Source of the DNA: Paenibacillus sp.
Lineage (GTDB): Bacteria; Bacillota; Bacilli; Paenibacillales; YIM-B00363
Direction of reading: 5' to 3'
Assembly: GCF_035645195.1 (NCBI RefSeq)
Contig: NZ_DASQNA010000039.1
Location: 287,062-351,061 of the forward strand
DNA: 64,000 nucleotides
Positions within the stretch are counted from its first letter, which is position 1, and each line of letters begins with the position of its first letter. The position numbers were made by a program, and so were the translations under genes. Positions 51,501-63,778 of this stretch are shown here, in pieces. A model generated the notes under the pieces. It worked only from the letters and a program-made list of their open reading frames with translations, was not told where the DNA came from and ran no database searches.

Positions 51501-52264
51501 TCTTGGTCGTCGATGTCGGCAATACGAATATCGTCTTGGGCTTGTACGAGCGAGAGACGCTTCGGCATCATTGGCGGGTGGCGACGAACCGGTCGTCGAC
51601 CGCCGACGAGTACGGCATCATGATCATGACCTTGTTTCAGCATGCGGGCGTCCGCGTCAACGAGGTGGAAGGCGCCATCGTTTCCTCTGTCGTTCCCCCC
51701 ATCAACGCCACGCTCGACCAAGCCTGCCGCAAATACGTGCGCCGGACGCCGCTGTTCGTCGGCCCCGGCGTCAAGACGGGCCTTAACATTCGTTACGAAA
51801 ACCCGCGCGAGGTCGGGGCGGACCGCATCGTCAACGCCGTGGCGGGCATTCAGCTGTACGGCCCGCCGCTGATCATCGTCGATTTTGGAACGGCGACCAC
51901 TTTTTGTTATATTGATGAGAAGGGCGATTACGTCGGCGGCGCGATCGCGCCCGGCATCGGCATTTCGACGGAAGCGCTCTATCAACGGGCGGCGAAGCTG
52001 CCGCGGATCGAGCTCGTGCGGCCGAAGAGCACCGTGGGGCGCACGACGGTTTCGTCGATGCAGTCCGGCATCATTTTCGGCTTCGCCGGGCAGGTAGACG
52101 GCATCGTCGGGCGCATTCGGGAGGAATTCGGCACGAAGCCTCGCGTCGTGGCGACGGGCGGGCTCGCGGAGCTGATCGCGGGCGAATCGAAGACGATCGA
52201 CACGGTCAATCCGTTATTAACGCTGCAAGGATTGCAAATTATATACGAAAGAAATGTCGGTTAG
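51497..52264 (+). CDS. coaX: Type III pantothenate kinase
   Basis: First step of coenzyme A synthesis. 255 residues. ASKHA-type motifs: [54 protein letters not shown] and [24 protein letters not shown] at the end of nadC provides the ribosome-binding site. In B. subtilis coaX follows ftsH directly; here the nad genes are inserted between. It joins a cofactor-synthesis run (NAD, CoA). Confidence 0.96.
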   Translation: MILVVDVGNTNIVLGLYERETLRHHWRVATNRSSTADEYGIMIMTLFQHAGVRVNEVEGAIVSSVVPPINATLDQACRKYVRRTPLFVGPGVKTGLNIRYENPREVGADRIVNAVAGIQLYGPPLIIVDFGTATTFCYIDEKGDYVGGAIAPGIGISTEALYQRAAKLPRIELVRPKSTVGRTTVSSMQSGIIFGFAGQVDGIVGRIREEFGTKPRVVATGGLAELIAGESKTIDTVNPLLTLQGLQIIYERNVG

Positions 52265-52308
52265 CACGGGCGGCATCGCTGCGTCGCCGGCGGAAGGAGA
52301 GAACGATT

Positions 52309-53184
52309 TTGAAAGATTATTTGGTCCGGGCGACGGGCCTCGGCGGCAAAGTGCGGCTGTTCGCCGCGCGAACGACCGATGTTGTGGAGGAAATTCGCCG
52401 CCGTCACGATATGTTCCCGACGGCGACGGCCGCGGTCGGCCGCACGGCGACGGCTGCGGCGATGATGGGCGCCATGCTGAAGGGCGAAGAGAAGGTCACG
52501 ATTCAAGTGAAAGGCGACGGCCCGCTCGGGCAAATCGTCGCAGACGCGAACGCGAAAGGCGAAGTGCGCGCGTACGCGGACAATCCGCAGACGCATCTGC
52601 CGAGCAACAGCCTCGGCAAGCTGGATGTGGCCGGCGCGGTCGGCACCGAAGGGTTCATTTACGTCATCAAAGATTTGGGGCTTCGCGAGCCGTACCGCGG
52701 CAGCATCCCGATTGTATCGGGCGAGCTCGCGGAGGACTTCACGTATTATTTCGCGAAATCGGAACAGACGCCGTCGGCGGTATCGCTCGGCGTGCTGGTC
52801 GACGTCGACTACTCGGTCAAAGAAGCCGGAGGCTTGATTTTACAGCTGCTGCCCGGCCTGTCGGACGAGGAAATCGGCGAATTGGAGAAGCGGCTGCAGC
52901 ACATCCCGCCGGTCACAGCGATGCTCGAGCGGGGTCTCACCCCGGAGGATATGATGCGCGAGCTCGTCGACGAGCTGGCTTCGGTGGAGCGGATGGAGCT
53001 TCGGTTCCAATGCTTCTGCTCGAGGGAGCGGGTGAGCAACACGCTTGTGTCGTTAGGGAAAGAAGAACTCGACGCCATCATCGAAGGAGAAGGCGCGGCG
53101 GAAGTCGTGTGCCACTTCTGCAACGAAAAGTACGGCTTCGACAAGCCGGAATTGACGACGCTGCGACAGCGTCTGGACGCATAA
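52309..53184 (+). CDS. hslO: Redox-regulated chaperone Hsp33
   Basis: Holdase activated by oxidation of a zinc-binding cysteine tetrad. 291 residues. Start TTG at 52309 (MKDYLVRATGLGGKVRLFAA) with AAGGAGA upstream. The C-terminal CFC and CHFC pairs (residues about 238-240 and 271-274) are the redox switch. RTATAAAMMGAMLKG and the SLGVLVDVDYSVKEAGG block match the family. Equivalent to yacC of B. subtilis. Confidence 0.95.
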   Translation: MKDYLVRATGLGGKVRLFAARTTDVVEEIRRRHDMFPTATAAVGRTATAAAMMGAMLKGEEKVTIQVKGDGPLGQIVADANAKGEVRAYADNPQTHLPSNSLGKLDVAGAVGTEGFIYVIKDLGLREPYRGSIPIVSGELAEDFTYYFAKSEQTPSAVSLGVLVDVDYSVKEAGGLILQLLPGLSDEEIGELEKRLQHIPPVTAMLERGLTPEDMMRELVDELASVERMELRFQCFCSRERVSNTLVSLGKEELDAIIEGEGAAEVVCHFCNEKYGFDKPELTTLRQRLDA

Positions 53185-53203
53185 AAGAAGCGGTGGGAGA
53201 GCG

Positions 53204-54172
53204 ATGTCGAGAGAAAAGCTGCTGTGGGGACTTTGCGGCGCGTTGGCCGCGGCCGTCGTCGCGCTCGCGGTGATGCTGGCCGGCGGTCAGCCCCCCGGCG
53301 GAGATTCGTCCGAACCGGGGGGGACGGCGGACGGGGGCGGCGGCGGAAGTGATGCGCCCGCATCGCCGGAGCGCAAAATCGCGCAAGCGGGATCCGTCGC
53401 GCTGCTCGAGGAGGAGTTCATTGCAGGGCTTCAGGAAGCTTTCGGCCGCGAATACGTTCAGCAATGGCTGAAACGGACCGTCGTCCGTCTGGAGGCGCAA
53501 GCGCTGGGAATCGACGTCTCCCGGGCCGAGATCGACGAGGAGCTGCGCCGCATGCAGGTCGGCTACGAGAACGAGGCCGAGTTTTATAAGGTGATGCGGG
53601 AGCAGTTGGGCTTATCGGAGCAGGCGCTTCGGGACGACGCGCTGTACCGGCTCATGCTGGAGAAGATCGCCACCGCGGGCGTTTCGGTCACCGAAGCGGA
53701 CGTAGAGGCGTACATCGAAGCGCATCCGGAAGAATTCGCGCCGACGCATGACGTCCGGTACGCGCAAATCGTCGTCGAATCCAGGGAGCGCGCAGCGACG
53801 GTGCTCGAGCAGCTTGGCGAAGGGGTCGATTTTGCGCTGCTGGCGCAGGACTTGTCGGTGGACGAGGCGACGGCGGCGAACGGCGGCGACTCCGGCTGGG
53901 TGTCGGAGAACGACCCGTTCATTCCCGAAGAGGTCGCGGAAGCGCTCGCCGACATGCAGGTCGGCGACGTCAGTCCGCCGCTCCCGACCCCGGAAGGGCA
54001 GTGGCGCATCGTGACGCTGCTCGGCCGACGGACGATCGACCCGCTGGACGATTCCAACGTGCGGGGAGATTTGCGCCGCGAGCTCGCGCTGGCGCAGGCG
54101 CCCTCGCTGTTCGACGTCGAATCGAGCCTGCTCGAAAAGTATAACGCAGTTGACTTTCTGTCCACCGATTGA
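53204..54172 (+). CDS. PpiC-type peptidyl-prolyl isomerase, membrane-anchored (YacD/PrsA-like)
   Basis: Extracytoplasmic parvulin-domain protein of 322 residues. An N-terminal membrane anchor (LWGLCGALAAAVVALAVMLA, 7-26) is followed by a Gly/Ser/Pro-rich linker (30-55), a SurA/PrsA-like helical region and a rotamase domain (about 185-285: HDVRYAQIVVESRERAATVL, DSGWVSENDPFIPEEVAEAL). It has no lipobox cysteine in the anchor after a typical signal, unlike PrsA; Cys11 lies inside the span. Same place as B. subtilis yacD. Confidence 0.88.
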   Translation: MSREKLLWGLCGALAAAVVALAVMLAGGQPPGGDSSEPGGTADGGGGGSDAPASPERKIAQAGSVALLEEEFIAGLQEAFGREYVQQWLKRTVVRLEAQALGIDVSRAEIDEELRRMQVGYENEAEFYKVMREQLGLSEQALRDDALYRLMLEKIATAGVSVTEADVEAYIEAHPEEFAPTHDVRYAQIVVESRERAATVLEQLGEGVDFALLAQDLSVDEATAANGGDSGWVSENDPFIPEEVAEALADMQVGDVSPPLPTPEGQWRIVTLLGRRTIDPLDDSNVRGDLRRELALAQAPSLFDVESSLLEKYNAVDFLSTD

Positions 54173-54260
54173 TAAGATGGAGTAAAAACCGACCTAATTA
54201 CTCGGGATTATCCTCTGCCGGTTGTCGGGCGGGTCGGATATAAGGAGGATTCATTCGATT

Positions 54261-55205
54261 ATGGCCAAATTAGTCCAGAACATCACCCAGCTCATCGGAG
54301 ACACGCCCCTCGTGAAATTGAATCGCGTCGTACCGGAAGACAGCGCGGAAGTGTACGTGAAGCTGGAGTTCCAAAACCCGGGCGCAAGCGTAAAGGACCG
54401 GATCGCGATCAACATGATCGAAGCCGCCGAGCGCGAAGGCCGCATTAAGCCGGGCGACACGATCATCGAGCCGACGAGCGGCAACACGGGCATCGGCCTC
54501 GCGATGGTCGCCGCGGCCAAAGGCTACAAGGCCATCCTCGTTATGCCGGAAACGATGAGCATGGAGCGCCGCAACCTGCTCCGCGCGTACGGCGCCCAAC
54601 TCGTGCTGACGCCGGGTCCGGAAGGCATGAAAGGCGCGATCAAGCGCGCCGAAGAGCTCCAAGCGGAAAACCCGAGCTACTTCATGCCGCAGCAGTTCAA
54701 CAACTTGAACAACGTCGACATTCACCGCCGCACGACGGGGCCGGAAATCGTCGAAGCGATCAAGTCCCATGACGGGCAGCTCGACGCGTTCGTCTCGGGC
54801 ATCGGCACGGGCGGCACGATCACGGGCGCGGGCGAAGTGCTCCGCGAGCATTTCCCGGGCATCCATATCGTCGCGGTCGAGCCGGCGGCATCCCCGGTGC
54901 TCTCCGGCGGCAAGCCGGGTCCGCACAAAATTCAAGGCATCGGCGCGGGCTTCGTGCCGCAAATCTTGAACACGGAAATCTACAACGAAGTCATCACGGT
55001 CGAGAACGAGGACGCGTTCGCTACGTCCCGCCGCGTGGCGAAAGAAGAGGGCATCCTCGGAGGCATCTCTTCGGGCGCGGCGATCTTCGCGGCGCTGCAA
55101 GTGGCGAAGAAGCTCGGCAAAGGCAAGCGCGTCGTCGCGGTCGTTCCGAGCAACGGCGAGCGTTACCTGAGCACGCCGCTGTACAACTTCGAAGAAAACC
55201 AATAA
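54261..55205 (+). CDS. cysK: Cysteine synthase A
   Basis: O-acetylserine sulfhydrylase. 314 residues. [16 protein letters not shown], the PLP lysine in [15 protein letters not shown], the substrate loop [14 protein letters not shown] and the phosphate-binding [13 protein letters not shown] are all present. TAAGGAGGA at 54241-54249 places the ATG at 54261. An imperfect palindrome TAATTACTCGGGATTA lies about 60 bases upstream and could be an operator. A terminator follows. Confidence 0.97.
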   Translation: MAKLVQNITQLIGDTPLVKLNRVVPEDSAEVYVKLEFQNPGASVKDRIAINMIEAAEREGRIKPGDTIIEPTSGNTGIGLAMVAAAKGYKAILVMPETMSMERRNLLRAYGAQLVLTPGPEGMKGAIKRAEELQAENPSYFMPQQFNNLNNVDIHRRTTGPEIVEAIKSHDGQLDAFVSGIGTGGTITGAGEVLREHFPGIHIVAVEPAASPVLSGGKPGPHKIQGIGAGFVPQILNTEIYNEVITVENEDAFATSRRVAKEEGILGGISSGAAIFAALQVAKKLGKGKRVVAVVPSNGERYLSTPLYNFEENQ

Positions 55206-55224
55206 TCGCTGCGCTTTTCGACGG

Positions 55225-55254
55225 CCGCCGAACCTTCCGGGTTCGGCGGTTTTT
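55225..55254 (+). terminator. Intrinsic terminator of cysK
   Basis: CCGCCGAACC (55225-55234) pairs perfectly with GGTTCGGCGG (55240-55249) over a five-base loop, followed by TTTTT. Confidence 0.93.
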
Positions 55255-55305
55255 GCCGTTGCAATTGTGTGAAAATCCCGGGTTTGCCGTGAACTCGCGC
55301 GGGAA

Positions 55306-56877
55306 ATGGAGTATACTTGGGCAATAGGTAAAGAATGGCGGCGATGCGGATTGAACATAGCGTTCGAACGATGGATACAATGGAACGAACAATACAATTG
55401 TCTGCCGTATCTCGAGACCGTCGAGATCGGTGACGCGGACATCGGCAGCTGGGAGCGGCTGTGGGCGGAAGCCGGCGAAGCGGCGATCGTGCTGGAGAGC
55501 GGCAAGAACGACCGGTATACGTTCGTGGGGGCGGAACCGGCGGAGTGGCTGTCCGGCGATCTGAACGGCGCGCGGCGGTATCAAGCGGGCGCGGCGGAGC
55601 CGGAGACGATGGAAGGCGCTCCGCTTGCGGTGCTCCGCCGGTGGATGGCCGAGTTCCGGGCGCCGCGCGTCGAACAGCTTCCGAAATTTACGGGAGGCAT
55701 CGCGGGCTACTTCGCGTACGACGTCGCGCGCACGATCGAGCGGCTTCCTGCGCTCGCGCTTGACGACTCTCCGATTCCCGACTACTTTTTCCTTCGATTG
55801 GACAAGCTATGGATTATCGATCGAATCGAACGGAAGCTGCACTGCGCCGTTTACGCGGTTCGCGCGGCGGAAGCGGGACCATGGAGCGAGGAAGCGCTTC
55901 GCGCGCAGTACGATGCCGCGCGGGAGCGGGCGGCGTCCATGAAGGACGCTTGGATGCGGTGGAGCGCGGCGGGCGCGCTTGCGCCCCGGCAGCCGGAGAC
56001 GCTCGACATCGACGTGGAGCGGCTGGAAGGTCTGGAGCTGAGCTTGACGAAGCGCCGCTTCATGGATGCGGTCGAACGCATCCGCGAGTATATCGCGGCG
56101 GGCGACGTGTTCCAGGTCAATCTCAGCGTGCGGCAGTCGAAGCGGCTGACGAAGACGACGCCCGAGCGCGTGTACGAAGCGCTGCGCCGGCTCAATCCGT
56201 CGCCGTACATGGCGTTTCTCCGGCTGCCCGGGGAGCGGCGGATCGTATCCGGTTCCCCGGAGCTGCTCGTCCGGCTCGAAGGCCGGCGGTTGTCCACGCG
56301 CCCGATCGCGGGCACGCGGCCCCGCGGCCGCAGCGAAGGAGAGGACGGGCGGCTGCGCGAGGAGCTGCTGCTGAGCGAGAAGGAGCGGGCGGAGCATATC
56401 ATGCTCGTCGATCTCGAGCGCAACGACTTGGGGCGCATATCGACGTTCGGGTCGGTGCGCGTCAAAGAATTAATGGCGATCGAGCACTACTCGCACGTCA
56501 TGCATATCGTCTCCGAGGTCGAAGGGGAGCTGGCGGAAGGCCGGGACGCGTTCGACACGATCGCGGCGGTGTTCCCGGGCGGCACGATTACCGGCGCGCC
56601 GAAAATCCGTACGATGGAAATCATCGAGGAGCTGGAGCCCGTTCGGCGGGGCGCCTACACCGGGGCGATCGGGTGGATTGACTATGCGGGCAATATGGAA
56701 TTAAATATTACTATACGCACGATGGTTTACGCCGAAGGCAAGGCGTACGTGCAATCCGGAGCGGGCATCGTCATCGATTCCGATCCGGAGAAGGAGTTTA
56801 CCGAATCGCTGAATAAAGCGAAAGCGCTGTGGAAAGCGGTAGAAATCGCGGAACGAAGCGAGGAGAGCCCTTCTTGA
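55306..56877 (+). CDS. pabB: Aminodeoxychorismate synthase component I (anthranilate synthase-like)
   Basis: Chorismate-utilising enzyme that forms 4-amino-4-deoxychorismate with PabA. 523 residues from the ATG at 55306; an in-frame TTG at 55351 may be the true start, because a TATACT box (55311-55316) falls inside the longer form and neither has a good ribosome-binding site. Motifs: AGDVFQVNLSVRQSKRLT, RPIAGTRPRGRSEGEDGRL, HIMLVDLERNDLGRISTFGS and PGGTITGAPKIRTMEIIEEL. PIAGT rather than PIKGT is the variant typical of TrpE. Context (pabA, pabC, folP) favours PabB. Confidence 0.88.
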   Translation: MEYTWAIGKEWRRCGLNIAFERWIQWNEQYNCLPYLETVEIGDADIGSWERLWAEAGEAAIVLESGKNDRYTFVGAEPAEWLSGDLNGARRYQAGAAEPETMEGAPLAVLRRWMAEFRAPRVEQLPKFTGGIAGYFAYDVARTIERLPALALDDSPIPDYFFLRLDKLWIIDRIERKLHCAVYAVRAAEAGPWSEEALRAQYDAARERAASMKDAWMRWSAAGALAPRQPETLDIDVERLEGLELSLTKRRFMDAVERIREYIAAGDVFQVNLSVRQSKRLTKTTPERVYEALRRLNPSPYMAFLRLPGERRIVSGSPELLVRLEGRRLSTRPIAGTRPRGRSEGEDGRLREELLLSEKERAEHIMLVDLERNDLGRISTFGSVRVKELMAIEHYSHVMHIVSEVEGELAEGRDAFDTIAAVFPGGTITGAPKIRTMEIIEELEPVRRGAYTGAIGWIDYAGNMELNITIRTMVYAEGKAYVQSGAGIVIDSDPEKEFTESLNKAKALWKAVEIAERSEESPS

Positions 56878-56946
56878 GCCGAGGCCGCCGAACGGCGGCG
56901 CGAGCGGAGCGAAGTTGGAGCAGAGCAGAGAGGGAGGCGCGTACAC

Positions 56947-57528
56947 ATGATTTTGGTCATCGACAATTATGATTCGTTCACTTACAACTTGGTTCAATAT
57001 TTGGGGGAGCTTGGCGAAGAGGTCGTCGTGAAGCGGAACGACGAGATCAGCCTCGACGAGATCGCCGCCATGCGGCCCGATCAGATCGTCATTTCCCCGG
57101 GGCCGTGCACGCCGAACGAGGCGGGCATTTCGCTCGCGGTCATCGACCGATTTAAGGGGGAAATTCCGATTTTAGGCGTCTGTCTCGGCCATCAATCGAT
57201 CGGGCAGGCGTTCGGCGGCGAAGTCGTACGCGCGGAGCGGCTCATGCACGGCAAGACGTCGCCGATTCGGCACGACGACCGCGGCTTGTTCGCGGGACTG
57301 CCGAACCCGTTCACGGCGACGCGCTACCATTCGTTGATCGTGAAGCGCGAGACGCTGCCGGAAGAGCTGGAAATTACGGCGGAGACGGAAGAGGGCGAAA
57401 TCATGGGATTACGCCATAAACGCTACCCGATCGAAGGCGTGCAGTTTCACCCGGAATCGATTATTACCGAGCACGGCTTGACGATGCTGCGCAACTTCAT
57501 CGAAAGCACGAAACGGGCGAACGCATGA
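56947..57528 (+). CDS. pabA: Aminodeoxychorismate/anthranilate synthase glutamine amidotransferase
   Basis: Class I glutamine amidotransferase supplying ammonia to PabB, and in B. subtilis also to TrpE. 193 residues. The nucleophile cysteine is in [15 protein letters not shown]; the His-Glu pair is in GVQFHPESI. The oxyanion motif is [21 protein letters not shown] precedes the ATG. Its stop overlaps pabC. There is no trp operon in view, so an amphibolic role is possible. Confidence 0.96.
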   Translation: MILVIDNYDSFTYNLVQYLGELGEEVVVKRNDEISLDEIAAMRPDQIVISPGPCTPNEAGISLAVIDRFKGEIPILGVCLGHQSIGQAFGGEVVRAERLMHGKTSPIRHDDRGLFAGLPNPFTATRYHSLIVKRETLPEELEITAETEEGEIMGLRHKRYPIEGVQFHPESIITEHGLTMLRNFIESTKRANA

Positions 57529-58391
57529 AACTGTGGTGGAACGGAACGATTTGCGACGAAAGCGAAGCCGTGATCCCGGTAACCGATCACGGCTTTCTTT
57601 ACGGCATGGGGCTGTTCGAGACGTTCCGTACGTACGGCGGCAAGCCGTTCCTGCTCGACCGCCATGTCGCCCGGCTTCGGGAAGGCTGCGCCGAGCTTCG
57701 GTTCGCGTACGAACCGTCCGAGGCGGACATCGCGGCCGCGGTCGCGGCGCTGCTCCGGGCGAACGACCTCGAAGACGCATACGTGCGCTGGTCCGTCTCG
57801 GCCGGCTCGGCCCCGCTCGGGCTGCCGGCTCCGACCGGGTACGCGAGTCCGAACGTGCTCGTCATGGCGAAGCCGCTCGGCACAGGATCGCCGGCGTCGA
57901 AGGAGCTGCACGTGCTGAAGCTCCCTCGCAGCACGCCGGAGGGAGCGGTGCGGCGCAAATCGTTTCATTATATGAATAATATTTTAGCGAAATGGGAGCT
58001 CGCCGCGCGGACCGCGTCCCCCCAAGCGGAGGGGCTGCTGACCGCCGCGGACGGCATTGTCGTCGAAGGGATCGTCAGCAACGCGTTTTGGGCGGCCGGG
58101 GGCGCGCTGTACACGCCTTCGGTCGAGACGGGCTGTTTGCCGGGCGTTACGCGGGAAGCGGTACTGATGCTGGCCCGCGAAGCGGGGCTGCCGGTCATCG
58201 AGGGGCGGTTCCCGTGGGAAGCGCTGCTCGCGGCGGACGAAGCGTTCGTGACGAATTCGGTGCAGGAGCTGACGCCGGTATCCGCCTTGTACGACGCGGA
58301 CGGCGTTATGCGGAAACGATGGTCTCCCGAGGCGGGGCCGATCACGAACGCATTGAGCCGGGCGTATCGGGCGCTGACGGCGAGGGAATGA
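57525..58391 (+). CDS. pabC: 4-amino-4-deoxychorismate lyase
   Basis: PLP enzyme releasing pyruvate from aminodeoxychorismate to give p-aminobenzoate. 288 residues, fold type [22 protein letters not shown], the PLP lysine region [16 protein letters not shown], and [17 protein letters not shown] with [13 protein letters not shown] at 57525 overlaps the pabA stop by four bases. Followed by folP after 10 bases, so p-aminobenzoate is made and used by one operon. Confidence 0.95.
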   Translation: MKLWWNGTICDESEAVIPVTDHGFLYGMGLFETFRTYGGKPFLLDRHVARLREGCAELRFAYEPSEADIAAAVAALLRANDLEDAYVRWSVSAGSAPLGLPAPTGYASPNVLVMAKPLGTGSPASKELHVLKLPRSTPEGAVRRKSFHYMNNILAKWELAARTASPQAEGLLTAADGIVVEGIVSNAFWAAGGALYTPSVETGCLPGVTREAVLMLAREAGLPVIEGRFPWEALLAADEAFVTNSVQELTPVSALYDADGVMRKRWSPEAGPITNALSRAYRALTARE

Positions 58392-58401
58392 GGGATGAAC
58401 G

Positions 58402-59211
58402 ATGGCAATACACCCGGAGTTAGGACGACGCACGCTTATCATGGGCATCTTGAACGTAACGCCGGATTCGTTCTCGGACGGCGGCAAATACGCGACGGTC
58501 GAACGGGCGCTGAAGCATGCGCGGCGGCTGATCGCGGAGGGCGCCGACATTTTGGACGTGGGCGGCGAATCGACGCGCCCGGGCTCGGAGCCGGTATCCG
58601 CGGAGGAGGAGCTGCGGCGGGTCATTCCCGTGCTGGAAGCGCTGCGCGCGGACGGCTGTTCCGTGCCGATCTCCGTCGACACGTATAAAGGCGTCGTCGC
58701 GGAAGCGGCGCTGCGCGCGGGCGCCTCGATCGTCAACGACGTGTGGGGCGGCAAGAAGGATCCGACCTTGCTGCGGGCCGCGGCGGAGCGCGGCGCGTCC
58801 GTCGTTCTCATGCATAACAGGAACGACATGAATTACGGCGACGATTTCGTAGCCGACGTCGTCGCCGATTTGCGGGACTGCATCGCGCTGGCGCGGGATG
58901 CGGGCATCCCCGACGAGCGCATCGCCCTCGACCCCGGCATCGGCTTCGCCAAAACCCGCGAGCACAATTTGCGCCTGATGAACCGGCTGTCGGACGTCGT
59001 CGCGCTCGGCTACCCGGTACTGCTCGGCACGTCCCGCAAACGGTTCATCCGCGAAACGCTGGACGCGGGTCCGAACGACGTCGTGGAAGGCACGATCGCC
59101 ACGACCGTGCTCGGCATCGCGCAGGGCGTCTCGATCGTGCGCGTGCACGACGTGCGCGAGAACGCGAAGGCGGCCCGCATGGCCGATGCGATTTGCGCCC
59201 CGGCGCAGTAA
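58402..59211 (+). CDS. folP: Dihydropteroate synthase
   Basis: Joins p-aminobenzoate and the pterin pyrophosphate; the sulfonamide target (sul in B. subtilis). 269 residues. LIMGILNVTPDSFSDGGKY, DVGGESTRPGSEPVSAEEEL, IVNDVWGGKKD, and LLGTSRKRFIRETLD are present. GAGGGATGAACG precedes the ATG. A folB gene follows with a strong ribosome-binding site between. Confidence 0.97.
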   Translation: MAIHPELGRRTLIMGILNVTPDSFSDGGKYATVERALKHARRLIAEGADILDVGGESTRPGSEPVSAEEELRRVIPVLEALRADGCSVPISVDTYKGVVAEAALRAGASIVNDVWGGKKDPTLLRAAAERGASVVLMHNRNDMNYGDDFVADVVADLRDCIALARDAGIPDERIALDPGIGFAKTREHNLRLMNRLSDVVALGYPVLLGTSRKRFIRETLDAGPNDVVEGTIATTVLGIAQGVSIVRVHDVRENAKAARMADAICAPAQ

Positions 59212-59227
59212 CGAAGGAGGCGCAGCG

Positions 59228-59599
59228 ATGGATACGATGAAGTTGGAACGCATTCAGCTGTTCGGCAACCACGGCGTGTTCGCCGAGGAGAACAAGCTCG
59301 GACAGCGTTTTTACGTCAGTCTCGAAATGAAGCTCGATCTGCGGGCCGCGGGAAAGACGGACGACCTGGAAGAGACGGTCAATTACGCCGAGGTCTATGG
59401 CCTCGTGAAGCGCGTCGTAGAGGGCGAAACCTTCAAATTAATTGAAGCGTTGGCAGAGACGCTCGCTACCCGCCTGCTTGACGCCTATGCTAAAATACAT
59501 GAGGTAACGGTCCGCGTCGTGAAGCCGCATCCGCCGTTCGACATCGTGTTCGACGGCGTGACGGTGGAAATTACGCGGCGCCGAGGCGAGGAGCGATGA
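59228..59599 (+). CDS. folB: Dihydroneopterin aldolase
   Basis: Cleaves dihydroneopterin to hydroxymethyl-dihydropterin and glycolaldehyde. 123 residues. FGNHGVFAEENKLGQRFYVS, DLEETVNYAEVYGLVKRVVE with the catalytic glutamate/tyrosine, and VRVVKPHPPFDIVFDGVTVE. AAGGAGG at 59214-59220 supports the ATG at 59228; an in-frame start 42 bases earlier lies in folP. The stop overlaps the folK start. Confidence 0.96.
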   Translation: MDTMKLERIQLFGNHGVFAEENKLGQRFYVSLEMKLDLRAAGKTDDLEETVNYAEVYGLVKRVVEGETFKLIEALAETLATRLLDAYAKIHEVTVRVVKPHPPFDIVFDGVTVEITRRRGEER

Positions 59600-60120
59600 A
59601 CAGGGAGCCCGTCGTCGCTTATCTCGGGCTCGGTTCGAACATCGGGGAGCGGGAGCGGCTGCTCGCGGAAGCGGTCGAGCGGCTTTCGGACCATCCGTTC
59701 GTCGAGGTGTCCGCCGTCTCGCCGCTGTACGAAACCGAACCGGTCGGCGTCACCGACCAGCCCGCTTTTTTGAACATCGCCTGCCGCATTCTTACGACGC
59801 TGGACCCCGAATCGCTGCTCGCGGCGGCGCTCGACATCGAGCGCGAGCTGGGGCGCGTGCGCACGATTCGATGGGGACCGCGCACGATCGATATCGATCT
59901 ATTATTGTACGATAACCGAGACATCCGCACGCCGGCGCTGACCGTCCCGCATCCACGACTGATGGAGCGGGCGTTCGTGTTAGTGCCGCTGCTGGACGTT
60001 ATAGAGGAACGCGAGCGAGATTGGCTGCCGGACGGCGGCGCGATCGACCTCGAAGCAACAGGAGTGAGACGATGGAACAACACCAACTGGCCGGAAGAAT
60101 TCGGGCGTTCCGAAAGCTGA
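59596..60120 (+). CDS. folK: 2-amino-4-hydroxy-6-hydroxymethyldihydropteridine pyrophosphokinase
   Basis: Activates the pterin for FolP. 174 residues. AYLGLGSNIGERERLLAEAV, ETEPVGVTDQPAFLN and the signature RTIRWGPRTIDIDLLLYDNR. ATG at 59596 overlaps the folB stop by four bases, with GGCGAGGAG upstream. The last 49 bases overlap yazB in another frame. With pabBAC, folP and folB this completes the pterin and p-aminobenzoate branches. Confidence 0.96.
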   Translation: MNREPVVAYLGLGSNIGERERLLAEAVERLSDHPFVEVSAVSPLYETEPVGVTDQPAFLNIACRILTTLDPESLLAAALDIERELGRVRTIRWGPRTIDIDLLLYDNRDIRTPALTVPHPRLMERAFVLVPLLDVIEERERDWLPDGGAIDLEATGVRRWNNTNWPEEFGRSES

Positions 60121-60278
60121 AAGGCTACACGCAAAGCGAACTATCGGAGAAGCTAGGCGTCTCCGTATCGATATTGGGCGCCGTGGAACGCGGCACGCGC
60201 AAGCCGGAGCCGCGCCTCGTCCGCAGCATCGCGGAAGCGCTCGGCATCCGTCACGAAGAACTGCAAGGAAAAATGTAA
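60072..60278 (+). CDS. yazB: Small XRE-family DNA-binding protein YazB
   Basis: A 68-residue helix-turn-helix protein. Residues 5-62 are one Cro/CI-type domain: LAGRIRAFRKLKGYTQSELS, EKLGVSVSILGAVERGTRKP, EPRLVRSIAEALGIRHEELQ. ATG at 60072 follows AGGAGTGAG and lies inside the end of folK, so translation is probably coupled. Same place as B. subtilis yazB. It may regulate the folate operon, but no direct evidence exists in the sequence. Confidence 0.88.
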   Translation: MEQHQLAGRIRAFRKLKGYTQSELSEKLGVSVSILGAVERGTRKPEPRLVRSIAEALGIRHEELQGKM

Positions 60279-60300
60279 GACGATAGGAGGAAATCAAACT

Positions 60301-61322
<1,022 letters not shown>

Positions 61323-61326
<4 letters not shown>

Positions 61327-61351
61327 CATTTACTCCCCCTTGAAATATAAT
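61323..61351 (+). promoter_or_regulatory. Consensus sigma-A promoter of greA
   Basis: TTGACA (61323-61328) and TATAAT (61346-61351), both perfect, with the ideal 17-base spacer. The -35 contains the dusB stop codon. The leader to greA is about 100 bases. Confidence 0.9.
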
Positions 61352-61459
61352 CGTCAATAAATTTAACGCCTGCTTGTGTTGAATCGGCCCCGCTGTTCAT
61401 ATAGTAATCACAAGTTGGAAGCAACGATTCAAATTTTTAGACGACGGGAGCTACATTGA

Positions 61460-61939
61460 ATGACGGAAAAGGAAGTCATTTTAACCCAAGAGGGGTTAAA
61501 AAAGCTGGAAGAAGAGCTTGAGCATCTGAAATCGGTGAAACGCCGCGAAGTGGCCGAGCGGATCAAGATCGCCATCGGTTATGGGGATATCAGCGAAAAT
61601 TCCGAGTACGAGGATGCGAAGAACGAGCAAGCCTTCATCGAAGGGCGCATTATTACCCTCGAGAAAATGCTCCGCAACGCCCGCATCATTAACGAAGAAG
61701 ACGTCGACACGGATACGGTGAGCATCGGTTCGATCGTGACTTTGGAAGATCTCGAGTACAAAGATACGGTGGAATATACGATTGTCGGCAGCGCGGAATC
61801 CGATCCGCTGCATAATAAAATTTCGAACGAAAGTCCGGTCGGCAAAGCGATTTTGGGCAAGTCGAAGGGCTCCATCGTCGATGTCAGCGTTCCGGCCGGC
61901 GTTATCCAATATAAAATTATCGATATTAAGAAGAAGTAA
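61460..61939 (+). CDS. greA: Transcription elongation factor GreA
   Basis: Stimulates cleavage of backtracked RNA by RNA polymerase. 159 residues. N-terminal coiled coil ([20 protein letters not shown], with the tip acidic [16 protein letters not shown]) and C-terminal domain ending YKIIDIKKK. Start ATG at 61460 follows GACGGGAG. It lies between dusB and lysS, which is not the B. subtilis arrangement. Own consensus promoter and terminator. Confidence 0.97.
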   Translation: MTEKEVILTQEGLKKLEEELEHLKSVKRREVAERIKIAIGYGDISENSEYEDAKNEQAFIEGRIITLEKMLRNARIINEEDVDTDTVSIGSIVTLEDLEYKDTVEYTIVGSAESDPLHNKISNESPVGKAILGKSKGSIVDVSVPAGVIQYKIIDIKKK

Positions 61940-61944
61940 CATAG

Positions 61945-63546
<1,602 letters not shown>

Positions 63547-63563
63547 ATTCAAGCTTTCCGGCA

Positions 63564-63593
63564 CGGCCTCCCTTCGGGGGGGCCGATTTTTTT
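63564..63593 (+). terminator. Intrinsic terminator of lysS
   Basis: A nine-position stem (63564-63572 with 63577-63585, one wobble) with a four-base loop, then TTTTTTT. Confidence 0.92.
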
Positions 63594-63624
63594 CAACTGG
63601 CCGAAAATGGTTTCGAAAAACCAC

Positions 63625-63654
63625 TTGCATTGTTCCGGGCGATTGTGATATATT
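63625..63654 (+). promoter_or_regulatory. rRNA operon promoter P1
   Basis: TTGCAT (63625-63630), 18 bases, TATATT (63649-63654). It is related in sequence to a second promoter 98 bp downstream. Confidence 0.65.
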
Positions 63655-63722
63655 ATTGCTTGTCGCCGCCAGAACGGCGATGGCGAAAAACGAACGAAAA
63701 CGACGGCGGTGAAAATTGCCAG

Positions 63723-63752
63723 TTGCAAAGTTCGGGTCGGATATGATACATT
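63723..63752 (+). promoter_or_regulatory. rRNA operon promoter P2
   Basis: TTGCAA (63723-63728), 18 bases, TACATT (63747-63752), aligned position by position with P1, including a GTTC-x-GGG element in both spacers. Tandem promoters are usual for Bacillales rrn operons. Confidence 0.6.
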
Positions 63753-63778
63753 AGTCTTCCGGCCAAGAGCCGACAGCT

